Source: Carnobacterium_B sp040274945 (lineage in GTDB: Bacteria > Bacillota > Bacilli > Lactobacillales > Carnobacteriaceae). From it: a stretch of DNA of 64,000 nucleotides. The stretch's first letter is position 1, and each line of letters opens with the position of its first letter. The DNA lies in the NCBI RefSeq assembly GCF_040274945.1, contig NZ_JBEMAR010000004.1, positions 1-64,000 of the forward strand, given 5' to 3'. The notes beneath the pieces were generated by a model. It did no database searches. It worked only from the letters and a program-made list of their open reading frames with translations, and was not told the DNA's origin. Shown here in pieces: positions 1-6,565 of the stretch. The position numbers and the translations under genes are program-made.

Positions 1-101
1 AACGGTAAGTTTGAAATGAAATGAGGTTATTCTTTTTAATACACCAATTTACATAAAATAATGTATTAATAAAAATGCAGTTTCATTTAAAGACTGCAGC
101 A

Positions 102-139
102 AGAGACTAATTACTTTTATTTAGTAATTAGTCTCTTTT
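102..139 (+). terminator. Rho-independent terminator
   Basis: A 13-bp perfect stem (102-114 with 124-136) has a short AT loop and ends in a T-rich run. It probably terminates a gene lying left of the window. The stem is AT-rich, so strength is uncertain. Confidence 0.6.
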
Positions 140-187
140 ACTAAATATTTTATAACAAATGTACTTTTTTTATTTGATTGTTAGTCT

Positions 188-230
188 ATGTAAACCAGTG
201 GTTGCTAATTGTAAACTAATAGGTGCGTTA
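188..230. repeat. Diverged relative of the 3868-3932 palindrome
   Basis: The words atgtaaaccagtg (188-200), gttgcta (201-207), ttgtaaac (209-216) and gtgcgtta (223-230) also occur in the same order in the right arm of the 30-bp palindrome at 3868-3932, apart from small insertions. The first word looks like the end of one copy and the rest like a second, diverged copy. It lies upstream of a small peptide ORF and a secreted-protein gene, so it may be a shared leader or regulatory element, or a decayed mobile repeat. Confidence 0.45.
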
Positions 231-282
231 CTTTTTAAGCGAAAATTGAGAGAATATAGTTATTAAGTTAAGGAGGATAGTA

Positions 283-357
283 ATGATTCAAAATTTTAAG
301 TTATTATTTACAGGAGATAATAATATCAAGATTGTGGTATCAACAATAAAAAAATAA
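283..357 (+). CDS. Putative 24-residue small peptide
   Basis: An ATG at 283 is preceded by AGGAGG at 271-276 with ideal spacing. It opens a 24-codon frame encoding a peptide that starts MIQNFKLLF and ends STIKK, followed by TAA. The ribosome-binding site is stronger than that of the secreted-protein gene starting only 16 bp downstream, so the frame could be a translated leader peptide, a small secreted or signalling peptide, or a coupling ORF. I recognise no family. The peptide is basic and moderately hydrophobic, with no cysteines and no double-glycine motif, so a classical bacteriocin precursor is not supported. Confidence 0.4.
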   Translation: MIQNFKLLFTGDNNIKIVVSTIKK

Positions 358-373
358 GGTAGGTAATTTTATT

Positions 374-1054
374 ATGAAAATAAAAAATATTATAGTAGGA
401 AGTTTTGTTCTGTTATTAAACATTTTAGTTTTAAATCCAAGCACTACATATGCTGAAAGTTTAGATGAACAAGTGATTACGATTGATAATACGATGTCTT
501 TAGTGGAACAAAATGAAGCTATTAGCGAGTTTGAAAGTAATTCTGATATAACTGAATTAATTGTGCTAGATGAAACATTACTTGAAGATAATAGTTATGA
601 AGATGAAACATTAGATGATGATATCATTCAAACAAGAGCAATTATTAATCAATATAGAATAACTGGAGTTTCAACGGGTTCTGATTATACAGGAGGGGCT
701 ATTGCTACGACTTCTGGAGGTCCGGGGATTAATTTAGCAATATCTCAAACTAAATCTGTTGCAACTACTGTTAGTGCTTCTTTTGGTGCTAGTGCTAAAG
801 TCTTAAATGCGGGTATTGGATGGAATACAACAGGTTCTACGTCAATAAGCATTAGTGGTTCTTACAAAGTTCCTTCAAAAGTTGGAACTAAACAAGTAAA
901 AACAGGTACATTAAAGGCTCATACTGTTTATAAAACCAAAAAATATAATGTTCAAAAAATGGCTTGGAATTCTACAACATGGAAAACAAGTGGTTCAGGT
1001 ACAGCAAAAAAAGCATATGGAGTTAGTTTTAAAAAAACCTTTACTTATAAATAA
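374..1054 (+). CDS. Secreted protein, acidic pro-region plus basic Ser/Thr/Gly-rich beta domain
   Basis: This 226-residue protein has a clear Sec signal peptide (positively charged start, hydrophobic residues about 7-22, likely cleavage after TTYA near residue 27). A strongly acidic stretch follows (about residues 28-88, many D/E). The rest, from about residue 90, is rich in Ser, Thr, Gly and Lys and ends in repeated Lys/Tyr segments. The alternating S/T pattern (for example SVATTVSASFGASAKV and STSISISGSYKVP) suggests an extended beta-hairpin domain. It resembles, from memory, uncharacterised secreted proteins of Firmicutes and actinomycetes, and superficially the insertion hairpin of beta-pore-forming toxins, but no family is claimed. 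A 70-residue membrane protein follows 50 bp downstream, probably in the same transcript. Confidence 0.75.
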   Translation: MKIKNIIVGSFVLLLNILVLNPSTTYAESLDEQVITIDNTMSLVEQNEAISEFESNSDITELIVLDETLLEDNSYEDETLDDDIIQTRAIINQYRITGVSTGSDYTGGAIATTSGGPGINLAISQTKSVATTVSASFGASAKVLNAGIGWNTTGSTSISISGSYKVPSKVGTKQVKTGTLKAHTVYKTKKYNVQKMAWNSTTWKTSGSGTAKKAYGVSFKKTFTYK

Positions 1055-1104
1055 AATCCATATATATTTTCTTATGAGTTAGAAAAACTGGAAGGAAATT
1101 AGTT

Positions 1105-1317
1105 ATGAAAAATTATAAAAAAATTATAGGCTATATTTTAGTTTTAGTCGCTGTTTTAATATTAGTTAGTTTACCCAATATAGTCTATCCGGTACCTAAT
1201 GAGGATGGAATGGATATTTATCTCTATATCCTAGAAACAAGTTTAAATGTGGTAAGATATGTTGTTCTTTCAATCTTTTCTTTTATTTTAGGTATCAAAT
1301 TTGTGTTTAAGAGTTAG
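1105..1317 (+). CDS. Small two-helix membrane protein
   Basis: This 70-residue protein has a short basic N-terminus, one membrane segment at about residues 8-28 and a second at about 48-67. Its ATG is preceded by GGAAGGAAATTAGTT, a usable ribosome-binding site. It lies 50 bp after the secreted Ser/Thr-rich protein and ahead of a terminator at 1369-1397, which suggests a two-gene operon. A protective or immunity role for the upstream product is possible from position alone; no sequence similarity is recognised. Confidence 0.6.
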   Translation: MKNYKKIIGYILVLVAVLILVSLPNIVYPVPNEDGMDIYLYILETSLNVVRYVVLSIFSFILGIKFVFKS

Positions 1318-1368
1318 ACATAAATTTGATATTATTAATACATGAAATTGTATAAAAACGTGTATCGG

Positions 1369-1397
1369 GAATCCTATTCCAATAGGGTTCTTTTTTT
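1369..1397 (+). terminator. Rho-independent terminator
   Basis: A 10-bp stem (1369-1378 with 1381-1390, one G-T pair) has a two-base loop and is followed by seven T residues. It ends the operon of the secreted protein and the small membrane protein, just ahead of the recombinase promoter. Confidence 0.75.
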
Positions 1398-1410
1398 ATA
1401 TTGTCCTCCA

Positions 1411-1448
1411 ATACATGATTGTGTGGTATACTAAATAAAATCATGTAT
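1411..1448 (+). promoter_or_regulatory. Extended -10 promoter inside a perfect 10-bp dyad, upstream of recombinase gene
   Basis: The arms atacatgatt (1411-1420) and aatcatgtat (1439-1448) are perfect inverted repeats separated by 18 bp. Between them sits an extended -10 element, TGGTATACT (1424-1432). No good -35 is seen at 17 bp; TTGTCC at 1401 is 20 bp away. The layout fits either autoregulation by dyad binding or a recombinase-recognised site. Confidence 0.55.
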
Positions 1449-1476
1449 CTCTTTTGTGAGAGGAGAGGGCTTTTAA

Positions 1477-2028
1477 ATGAGTTACAATGTCCAACCATTA
1501 CGGACTCAACAAGAAATAAACGACTTTTTATTCTGTTTGAGGCGCAATAAAAACGCAGATCGGGATGTTTTTCTGTTTTTGATCGGCATTAATAGCGGGT
1601 TGCGCATGTCGGATATCGTAAAATTGAAGAAATTAGATCTAATTTCTTCAAAAAATCCCCGAATCGTCGAGAAAAAAACAGGAAAAACCCGTATTTTGTA
1701 TTTAAGTAGTTTGCAGGACTTGATTCAGGAGTATACGAAAGACCTAGAACCAGAGGATTATTTGTTTCCTAGCACCAAAGGTGGTCATATAGAAGTGAAT
1801 ACGGTCTATCAGATGTTTCAAAAGGTCGCTCAGCTGTTAGGAAGAGACGATATCGGCACGCACACGCTGCGTAAGACGTTTGGGTACCACTATTATAAGA
1901 AAACAAAAGACGTAGCTACACTGATGGAAATCTTCGGCCACAGCAGCGAGAAAATCACGAAGCGCTACATTGGGATTAATGAAGATGAAATCAGCGAGAC
2001 CTTATTGAATTTTCGTTTAGGATTTTAA
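1477..2028 (+). CDS. Minimal tyrosine recombinase (FimB/XerD-like catalytic domain)
   Basis: This 183-residue protein is almost only the catalytic domain of the phage-integrase/tyrosine recombinase family. All active-site residues are visible: Arg43 in GLRMSD, Lys around 67-70, His129 and Arg132 in HTLRKTFG, His155 in FGHSS and the nucleophile Tyr164 in TKRYIG. The usual N-terminal core-binding domain (about 90-100 residues) is missing, as in FimB/FimE-type inversion recombinases. AGAGGAGAGG precedes the ATG by 8-10 bp. Base use is more GC-rich than its AT-rich neighbours. A decayed paralogue of its C-terminal third lies at 5191-5345, so the DNA between may have been acquired or rearranged. 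Its substrate site is unknown. Confidence 0.9.
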   Translation: MSYNVQPLRTQQEINDFLFCLRRNKNADRDVFLFLIGINSGLRMSDIVKLKKLDLISSKNPRIVEKKTGKTRILYLSSLQDLIQEYTKDLEPEDYLFPSTKGGHIEVNTVYQMFQKVAQLLGRDDIGTHTLRKTFGYHYYKKTKDVATLMEIFGHSSEKITKRYIGINEDEISETLLNFRLGF

Positions 2029-2049
2029 AAATTTTAGTCTAACAAAAAT

Positions 2050-2508
2050 TTATTTTATAAAGTTACTTATTTCCTCAACAGTTATATTTTCACTATCTAT
2101 ATCTAAGAATTTTTTTTCATTAATTTTATTAAAGTAAATTAAACTAGGAACATATTGTAGTTCTATTGATTGTAAAAAGAGATCAGTATCGTCATTTTCA
2201 CTAATATTTTCTGTATCTAAGTAATAAATTTTAATATTTTCTTTTTCTGCAGCAGTATGTAATTTAGGTGCGAAAATTTGACAGTATGGACAAGTTTTTC
2301 TCCCAATATACAATAAAAATTTATCATTATCATCTCTTTTTTCTTTGATTTCTGCAATAGTTATTATTTCAAAATCTTCCACTAAACTTTCATAATTAGA
2401 TGAATCTGATTGTTGTATATCGTCAAAATTATCTGAGCTTTTACTTTTACAACCAGAAAACACTAAAAAACTTGTCAAAAATAAAAATACTAGTACTTTC
2501 TTTTTCAT
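2050..2508 (-). CDS. Thioredoxin-like lipoprotein with CPYC motif (bacteriocin-accessory type)
   Basis: This 152-residue protein has a lipoprotein signal peptide ending in FSGC (lipidated Cys20) and a thioredoxin-like domain with a CPYC redox pair at Cys73 and Cys76, followed by a VPSLIYF segment holding the expected cis-proline. It therefore acts outside the membrane on thiols or disulfides. The layout resembles, from family knowledge, the bacteriocin-transport accessory (PedC-like) thioredoxin proteins of lactic acid bacteria. The next gene upstream on the same strand encodes a secreted protein with exactly two cysteines, a plausible substrate. A hairpin at 2559-2598 separates the two, so they may be transcribed separately or with attenuation. 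Confidence 0.8.
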   Translation of the reverse strand: MKKKVLVFLFLTSFLVFSGCKSKSSDNFDDIQQSDSSNYESLVEDFEIITIAEIKEKRDDNDKFLLYIGRKTCPYCQIFAPKLHTAAEKENIKIYYLDTENISENDDTDLFLQSIELQYVPSLIYFNKINEKKFLDIDSENITVEEISNFIK

Positions 2509-2558
2509 TTTTCTCTCCCTTTTTTTTTATTATTTGCTATATAGTTTTTTATAAAGCA

Positions 2559-2598
2559 AATATCTAGACCGTATAAAATTGATTACGGTCTAGATATT
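2559..2598 (-). terminator. Hairpin between two minus-strand genes
   Basis: A perfect 15-bp stem (2559-2573 with 2584-2598) has a 10-base AT loop. It lies just after the DUF2599-like gene and before the thioredoxin-like gene, both on the minus strand. The following tract on the minus strand is only weakly T-rich, so it may be a partial terminator. Confidence 0.5.
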
Positions 2599-2663
2599 AC
2601 TTATAAATCTTACAAGAATAACTACTTTTAATTTTTATGATCTTTAGACTTGGAATCCAGGTT

Positions 2664-3455
2664 TTAAGGATTACATAAATTCTTTAAAGTAGCGGTTCCT
2701 GTTCTACGTGGTTCCAAATTCCAAGGAGTTTTAAATGATTTGGCATTGTTATAATGACATATATATTGAGATTTCATACTACTAGTATTTTTCCATTTTG
2801 AATCTTTTGAATGTTTTTCAACAATACGATTCCAACTATCAGAAGCTCGTATCGCACCATAGTTAGGATTGCTTGTTCCTGCAGTTAACGTTGATTTTGG
2901 TTGTATTGATAGGGAAATACCATCAGTTCGAGTAATCCATTTACTACTGCTGAAATAATGAGAATAAGAATAAGCACCACTTGCATAAGCGGTAGCAGTT
3001 AGAGTACCTTGGATACCAGAAACATCTACTCTTTGAGTAATATTATTTCCATCAACTGTTTGTGAAATAACTCTATCTGTTAAATCGTTTCCGTTCTCAT
3101 CTTCAATATCAAAAAATGAAATCTCGGTTTCTACAATATTTTTAGCCTCATCTACTACCTCAATAGTATTAAAATCATTGTCGATTTCAAGTTTTTTATC
3201 GCTATTGTCCATAACGTCACTTATAGCCATTTTGAAGTCAATAAAATCTTTATTTCTTACTTCAGCTTCAATCACGATAGCTTGATTTTCTGAATAAGTA
3301 CCATCTTTTTCAATATAAGTATAAATTTCTGAGTCATTAGTTGAATTTTCAATTTTTACTTCTTCTAATTTTACCTCGTCTAGTTTTATTTCTTCTGCTT
3401 TTACATGTGTAGTAGAAATAAAAAATAATCCGCTTAAAATTTTTATAGATTTCAT
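2664..3455 (-). CDS. Secreted DUF2599-like protein
   Basis: This 263-residue protein has a short signal peptide (hydrophobic residues 5-16, likely cleavage after VKA near residue 20), then an acidic region rich in EEIKLDEV-like repeats. Its basic C-terminal part carries W..IVEKH, KW, SMKSQYICHY and KTPWNLEPRR, which match my memory of the DUF2599 family; this assignment is from recall, not a search. It has only two cysteines, Cys233 and Cys261, both in the C-terminal domain and likely to pair outside the cell. The neighbouring CPYC lipoprotein could form that bond. The acidic-then-basic layout resembles the secreted protein at 374-1054. Function unknown; a secreted antagonist is conceivable. 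Confidence 0.75.
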   Translation of the reverse strand: MKSIKILSGLFFISTTHVKAEEIKLDEVKLEEVKIENSTNDSEIYTYIEKDGTYSENQAIVIEAEVRNKDFIDFKMAISDVMDNSDKKLEIDNDFNTIEVVDEAKNIVETEISFFDIEDENGNDLTDRVISQTVDGNNITQRVDVSGIQGTLTATAYASGAYSYSHYFSSSKWITRTDGISLSIQPKSTLTAGTSNPNYGAIRASDSWNRIVEKHSKDSKWKNTSSMKSQYICHYNNAKSFKTPWNLEPRRTGTATLKNLCNP

Positions 3456-3486
3456 AAATATCCTCCTTGATAATATTAGTTTATGC

Positions 3487-3720
3487 TTATTTTTTTAATC
3501 TCAAACTGAAAAAAAATATAATTAAATTTAATAGAAAACCTAAAATAAATAAACCCATGGCCCATTTTATAACAAAAACATCAGCGTCTAACCACTTGCC
3601 TAAATCAAAATTATTTGTACCAACTGCAAGTATTGAAGGAGAAACTAACAAGAATCCCGCTAGCGATATTCCCAGAATTATAATAGATAATACTTGAAAT
3701 ATTAGTATTTTATTTTTCAT
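3487..3720 (-). CDS. Small two-helix membrane protein
   Basis: About 77 residues starting MKNKILIF, with membrane segments at about residues 5-29 and 47-72 and a Lys/Arg-rich end. Two earlier in-frame ATGs exist (3735 and 3726), but only the ATG at 3720 has a G-rich site (TGGGA) at suitable spacing. It lies upstream of the secreted DUF2599-like gene on the same strand, with about 30 bp between the two, so they are probably cotranscribed. No family recognised. Confidence 0.6.
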   Translation of the reverse strand: MKNKILIFQVLSIIILGISLAGFLLVSPSILAVGTNNFDLGKWLDADVFVIKWAMGLFILGFLLNLIIFFFSLRLKK

Positions 3721-3867
3721 ATTCATCCCACACATTCTTATTTATTTTATTATCTTTTTATTAAATACCTGCCCTCCTTTTATAAATTTAATGTTATGCA
3801 CATGAAGTTATAAAATCTATTTATTCCTTTATGTACTTAATAGTATCTCGTAATTCTTTAATAATAG

Positions 3868-3932
3868 AAAGAACGCACTGGTTTACATGGTAGCAACCAT
3901 TAGTTGCTACCATGTAAACCAGTGCGTTCTTT
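3868..3932. repeat. Perfect 30-bp inverted repeat
   Basis: Bases 3868-3897 are the exact reverse complement of 3903-3932, with a five-base loop. A short T-rich stretch (TTTTCG) follows on the plus strand. It lies between divergent genes (3487-3720 on minus, 3992-4162 on plus), where a terminator would not be expected. The right-arm words recur, diverged, at 188-230. It could be a leader/attenuator hairpin, an operator or a miniature mobile repeat. Confidence 0.7.
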
Positions 3933-3991
3933 TCGTTTTAGTAAATTAAATAGATAATAGGATTAAGAATTAGATGGTGAGGAGATTAACT

Positions 3992-4162
3992 ATGGGAGAT
4001 ATCATAATGAAAAAAATAACTAGAAGAAGTTGTTATCAGGTTGTATCGATTCTTATTTTTTGTGGGGCTATTTTGGCTGTATTAAATACAGAACTTATTT
4101 TTGGCTATTTTTTAATTATTCTAGGTTATTATCTCCTGAGAAAATCAGATTCAGAAAACTAA
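3992..4162 (+). CDS. Small membrane protein
   Basis: A 56-residue protein starting MGDIIMKK. The ATG at 3992 has GAGGAG seven bases upstream; an internal ATG at 4007 is also possible. Two hydrophobic segments (about residues 16-32 and 34-50) are followed by a charged tail RKSDSEN. It heads a run of four small membrane-protein genes on the plus strand (to 5115). No family recognised. Confidence 0.5.
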   Translation: MGDIIMKKITRRSCYQVVSILIFCGAILAVLNTELIFGYFLIILGYYLLRKSDSEN

Positions 4163-4229
4163 AGAACCGAAATAATCCTGTCTATCGAACAACAAATAAA
4201 ATTTATAAACAATTGAATTGAGGTTTTTT

Positions 4230-4574
4230 TTGATACATACTATAACTACTACTTTTTTATCGCTACTTATTTTAGGTAAACTGATTGGCATACTCAATAT
4301 TTTACTGGGTAGATATACTTCTCCTTTTGTAAGCTATTTTACGGTAGCGCCTATTGACTCCTATCAAATCAACGAACTAACTAAAGAAAAACAGACTAAA
4401 TTTAAACGTTTAGCTATCTTAAGTGGATTGATAGACATCTTTATTTCTATTATTGTGATCCTAATTCTCTCAAAAGTAGAAACAGAAGTGATACTACTCT
4501 TTGCCTTTATTCTCTATGCAAATGCCACTTTTTTTTCTAACTATATGGAAAAAAATTTACGACTTAACTATTAA
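4230..4574 (+). CDS. Small membrane protein with DUF-like three-helix layout
   Basis: About 114 residues, with hydrophobic segments at about 4-26, 62-84 and 87-105. The best start is the TTG at 4230, six bases after TTGAGG; another in-frame TTG is at 4218 but its spacing is worse. The middle loop (about 27-60) is charged and contains FTVAPIDSYQINEL and Lys-rich residues. It resembles small DUF3784-type membrane proteins of Firmicutes only in general layout; no assignment made. Second of four small membrane-protein genes. Confidence 0.6.
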   Translation: MIHTITTTFLSLLILGKLIGILNILLGRYTSPFVSYFTVAPIDSYQINELTKEKQTKFKRLAILSGLIDIFISIIVILILSKVETEVILLFAFILYANATFFSNYMEKNLRLNY

Positions 4575-4702
4575 TTGGATTACCGGAAACTGTAGTATGA
4601 GGCTTGTTGACAGCATGAGAATAGACTAAATTAGTAAATTAGCTAAAACAGCAGTTGCATAACAATGGAATCAAAGTAACTATTTAGGTTAGAGGTGAGA
4701 TT

Positions 4703-4903
4703 ATGTTTAATAAATATAAAATATTTACAGAAAACCACCCGTATACTTATGTCGTATTACTAATGGTATTTACTAGTTTTATTGGTATTTCAATAGAGTA
4801 TCTAGTAAGTAAAGACTTTATTGGTGCAGGACTATATAGCTCCCTAGGGATTACTTTAATCGAAATTTTAAGAGTCAGAAGAAAAAATAAACAAAAGAGA
4901 TAA
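4703..4903 (+). CDS. Small membrane protein
   Basis: A 66-residue protein with a soluble N-terminus (MFNKYKIFTENHPYT), two hydrophobic stretches at about 16-34 and 40-56 and a very basic end (RVRRKNKQKR). The ATG follows GAGGTGAGATT, a good ribosome-binding site. Bases 4575-4702 upstream hold no recognised feature. No family recognised. Confidence 0.55.
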   Translation: MFNKYKIFTENHPYTYVVLLMVFTSFIGISIEYLVSKDFIGAGLYSSLGITLIEILRVRRKNKQKR

Positions 4904-4953
4904 TCATCCAAATAATGACTACATAGATTTTTACTAATTAAGGAGTTGTATCA

Positions 4954-5115
4954 TTGAAATATATTATTATTATTATCTGGATTTTCTTAGTTAGTTATAT
5001 TAGTGGCGAAATATTTAACCTAAACAAAGATATCTATTATTTTATTATTACCGGTATTTTAAAATTTGGCGGGTCATTTTTTATACTAAATGTTTTTGAG
5101 AAAAAAAGGGGATAG
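4954..5115 (+). CDS. Very small membrane protein
   Basis: A 53-residue frame starting at a TTG (4954), eight bases after AAGGAG. The product begins MKYIIIIIWIFLVSYISG, has a second hydrophobic stretch around residues 29-46 (YYFIITGILKFGGSFFIL) and ends EKKRG. The strong ribosome-binding site and the position between a similar gene and a terminator (5150-5195) support it as real. It is the last of the four small membrane-protein genes here. Confidence 0.55.
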   Translation: MKYIIIIIWIFLVSYISGEIFNLNKDIYYFIITGILKFGGSFFILNVFEKKRG

Positions 5116-5149
5116 CATGCAAAAAATCTAAGTTAACATAAAACCCATT

Positions 5150-5195
5150 AAACAAAGAACCCCTCCATAATAAAATGGAGGGGTTCTTTGTTTAA
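5150..5195 (+). terminator. Strong Rho-independent terminator
   Basis: A perfect 19-bp stem (5150-5168 with 5175-5193) with a six-base loop and a T-rich end. It closes the small membrane-protein run. Its right arm runs directly into the recombinase remnant. Confidence 0.8.
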
Positions 5196-5345
5196 TTACT
5201 ATGAAAAAAAAACAACAAGGTACCATACTTGTGAAGATTCTTGGTCACTATAGCGAAAAAAATTACTCAACGCTTTAGCGGAATCAATGAAAATAGATTC
5301 AGTGAAAATTTATTAAATTTCAGATTAGTTCTTTTATTTTATTAG
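5191..5345 (+). pseudogene. Remnant of a second tyrosine recombinase (C-terminal part)
   Basis: With two single-base frameshifts, this stretch reads FNYYEKKT, then TILVKILGHYSEK, then ITQRFSGINENRFSENLLNFRL. It lines up with residues about 137-182 of the recombinase at 1477-2028 (YHYYKKTKDVATLMEIFGH, SEKITKRYIGINEDEI, SETLLNFRL). The catalytic Tyr is replaced by Phe (TQRF against TKRY), and the upstream two-thirds are missing, cut at the terminator hairpin. It is clearly non-functional and marks an old insertion or duplication. Confidence 0.85.
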
Positions 5346-5557
5346 GGAATTAAATTCTTTTCGATATCCTTACAAAGAAGTTTAGCATCTTCTTGGTATT
5401 CGATAATAAACTTGTCTTTATCGTCTATTTCAAAAAAGACAAGTTCAACATCGGTTAATAAATTTTTAAGTAAGGTATTCTTTTTACTAGAACTTAATTT
5501 TGTAGATTGGATAATCGCTCTATGGTTCGCATGAAAATTTTCAAGTAGTCCTCTCAA
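5342..5557 (-). CDS. Hypothetical small soluble protein
   Basis: This 71-residue frame starts at TTG (5557), with AGAGGA about 12 bases upstream, a poor spacing. The product is soluble and charged (MRGLLENFHANHRA through KDIEKNLIP), probably helical, with no membrane segment. It runs toward the recombinase remnant and could itself be leftover mobile DNA. No family recognised; the reading frame may not be expressed. Confidence 0.4.
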   Translation of the reverse strand: MRGLLENFHANHRAIIQSTKLSSSKKNTLLKNLLTDVELVFFEIDDKDKFIIEYQEDAKLLCKDIEKNLIP

Positions 5558-6070
5558 AATAACTCACAGTCCTCTCGGCTAAGTGCTGCCTCCCTTGAGT
5601 ATACGTTTTAAAAGTATTAGAACGATGAATAGTCACTTATAAATGAATTGTTTTTCCTGAAAAACGACACTTCCTGTCCACATGTCTCCATTTTCATGTC
5701 TATATTCTTTTTCTGGATATTATTTTTAATGTTAAGGTTTATTTTATTAAATATTTTTCATATGATTAGTCTTTAGTTTTAATAGTTGATTTGTAATACT
5801 CTATTTAGCATAAAAATCAATTATCAGAAGCTGGTTAAATACGAAAGAAGAGAATAAAGAGGATTTCGGTACATTGAACCGAAATCCTCTTTTTTTGCCA
5901 TTCGAAGTCGCTTATTTTTAATTTTTTCTTGAGGTTCAAAAATATTTTTTAACTTTTGTTATTAAAAAGTTATAGAATGATAGGTTAAAGATAAATTATT
6001 AAAAAAAATTTGTAACGAAATAGAAATTCGGGGTATTAATACTAAGAGCAGCAAGAAAGAGAGGGCAGTT
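5558..6070. other. Intergenic stretch ahead of the ECF sigma operon
   Basis: There is no credible coding frame. A terminator-like hairpin lies at 5856-5896. A possible promoter reads TTAACT-N18-TAGAAT about 100 bp before the sigma gene, but it is weak. No obvious ECF-type autoregulatory promoter is recognised by eye. Confidence 0.5.
5856..5896 (+). terminator. Rho-independent terminator
   Basis: A perfect 15-bp stem (5856-5870 with 5878-5892), a seven-base loop and a run of eight T residues. No gene on the plus strand clearly precedes it within 700 bp, so it may end an unannotated transcript or a lost gene. Confidence 0.75.
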
Positions 6071-6565
6071 ATGAATAGGCTTGATGAAGAATACGAAAAG
6101 ATTTATCCAAAAATATATGCATTTTTCTATGCTAAGACAGGAAATCAGACGACTGCTCAAGACCTTTGCCAAGACACCTTTTATGAGGCATGTAAAAATA
6201 TAACCTCTTTTAATAGTCATTCTACCTTATCGACTTGGATATTTTCGATTGCAATTAATTTATTGAAAAAGTATTACCGCAAAAATAAGTATCAGCAGAG
6301 CTTAATGCAAAAACTCGCAATAATTCCAGAAACTGAAATTCATTCAATAGAAGGGTTGACAGAAATCAATGAAGATACAAAAATACTTTTGCACCACATT
6401 TCGAAATTGGATGATGCTGCAAGAGAAATAGTGTTGCTGCGCATATACGGAGAGCTGAGTTTTACAGAAATCGGGTCATTGATCGGAAAATCAGAAAACT
6501 ATGCGCGTGTGACCTTTCATCGATTGAAATTGAAGATTCAAAAATTAATGGAGGTGACAATATGA
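6071..6565 (+). CDS. ECF-type RNA polymerase sigma factor
   Basis: A 164-residue sigma-70 family factor of the extracytoplasmic-function type. Region 2 covers about residues 8-70 (YPKIYAFFYAKTG, DLCQDTFYEACKNI, STLSTWIFSIAINLLKKYYRK). Region 4 covers about 105-160, with the helix-turn-helix ELSFTEIGSLIGKSENYARVTFHRLK. Regions 1 and 3 are absent, as usual for ECF factors. The stop overlaps the start of the next gene by four bases, and that gene encodes a zinc-finger membrane anti-sigma, so the pair should respond to an envelope signal. GAGGGCAGTT precedes the ATG. Confidence 0.93.
   Translation: MNRLDEEYEKIYPKIYAFFYAKTGNQTTAQDLCQDTFYEACKNITSFNSHSTLSTWIFSIAINLLKKYYRKNKYQQSLMQKLAIIPETEIHSIEGLTEINEDTKILLHHISKLDDAAREIVLLRIYGELSFTEIGSLIGKSENYARVTFHRLKLKIQKLMEVTI

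Noticed and set aside
1307..1498. 63-residue minus-strand frame
   Set aside because: Overlaps a terminator hairpin, the recombinase promoter and its start; no ribosome-binding site.
3467..3697. 76-residue plus-strand frame
   Set aside because: Antisense to the small membrane protein 3487-3720; hydrophilic mirrored composition and no ribosome-binding site.
3868..3932. Ordinary terminator
   Set aside because: It lies between divergent gene starts with nothing to terminate, and only a weak T-run follows; listed as a repeat instead.
4030..4221. 63-residue plus-strand frame
   Set aside because: Shifted frame inside the small membrane protein 3992-4162; the other frame has the better start and membrane pattern.
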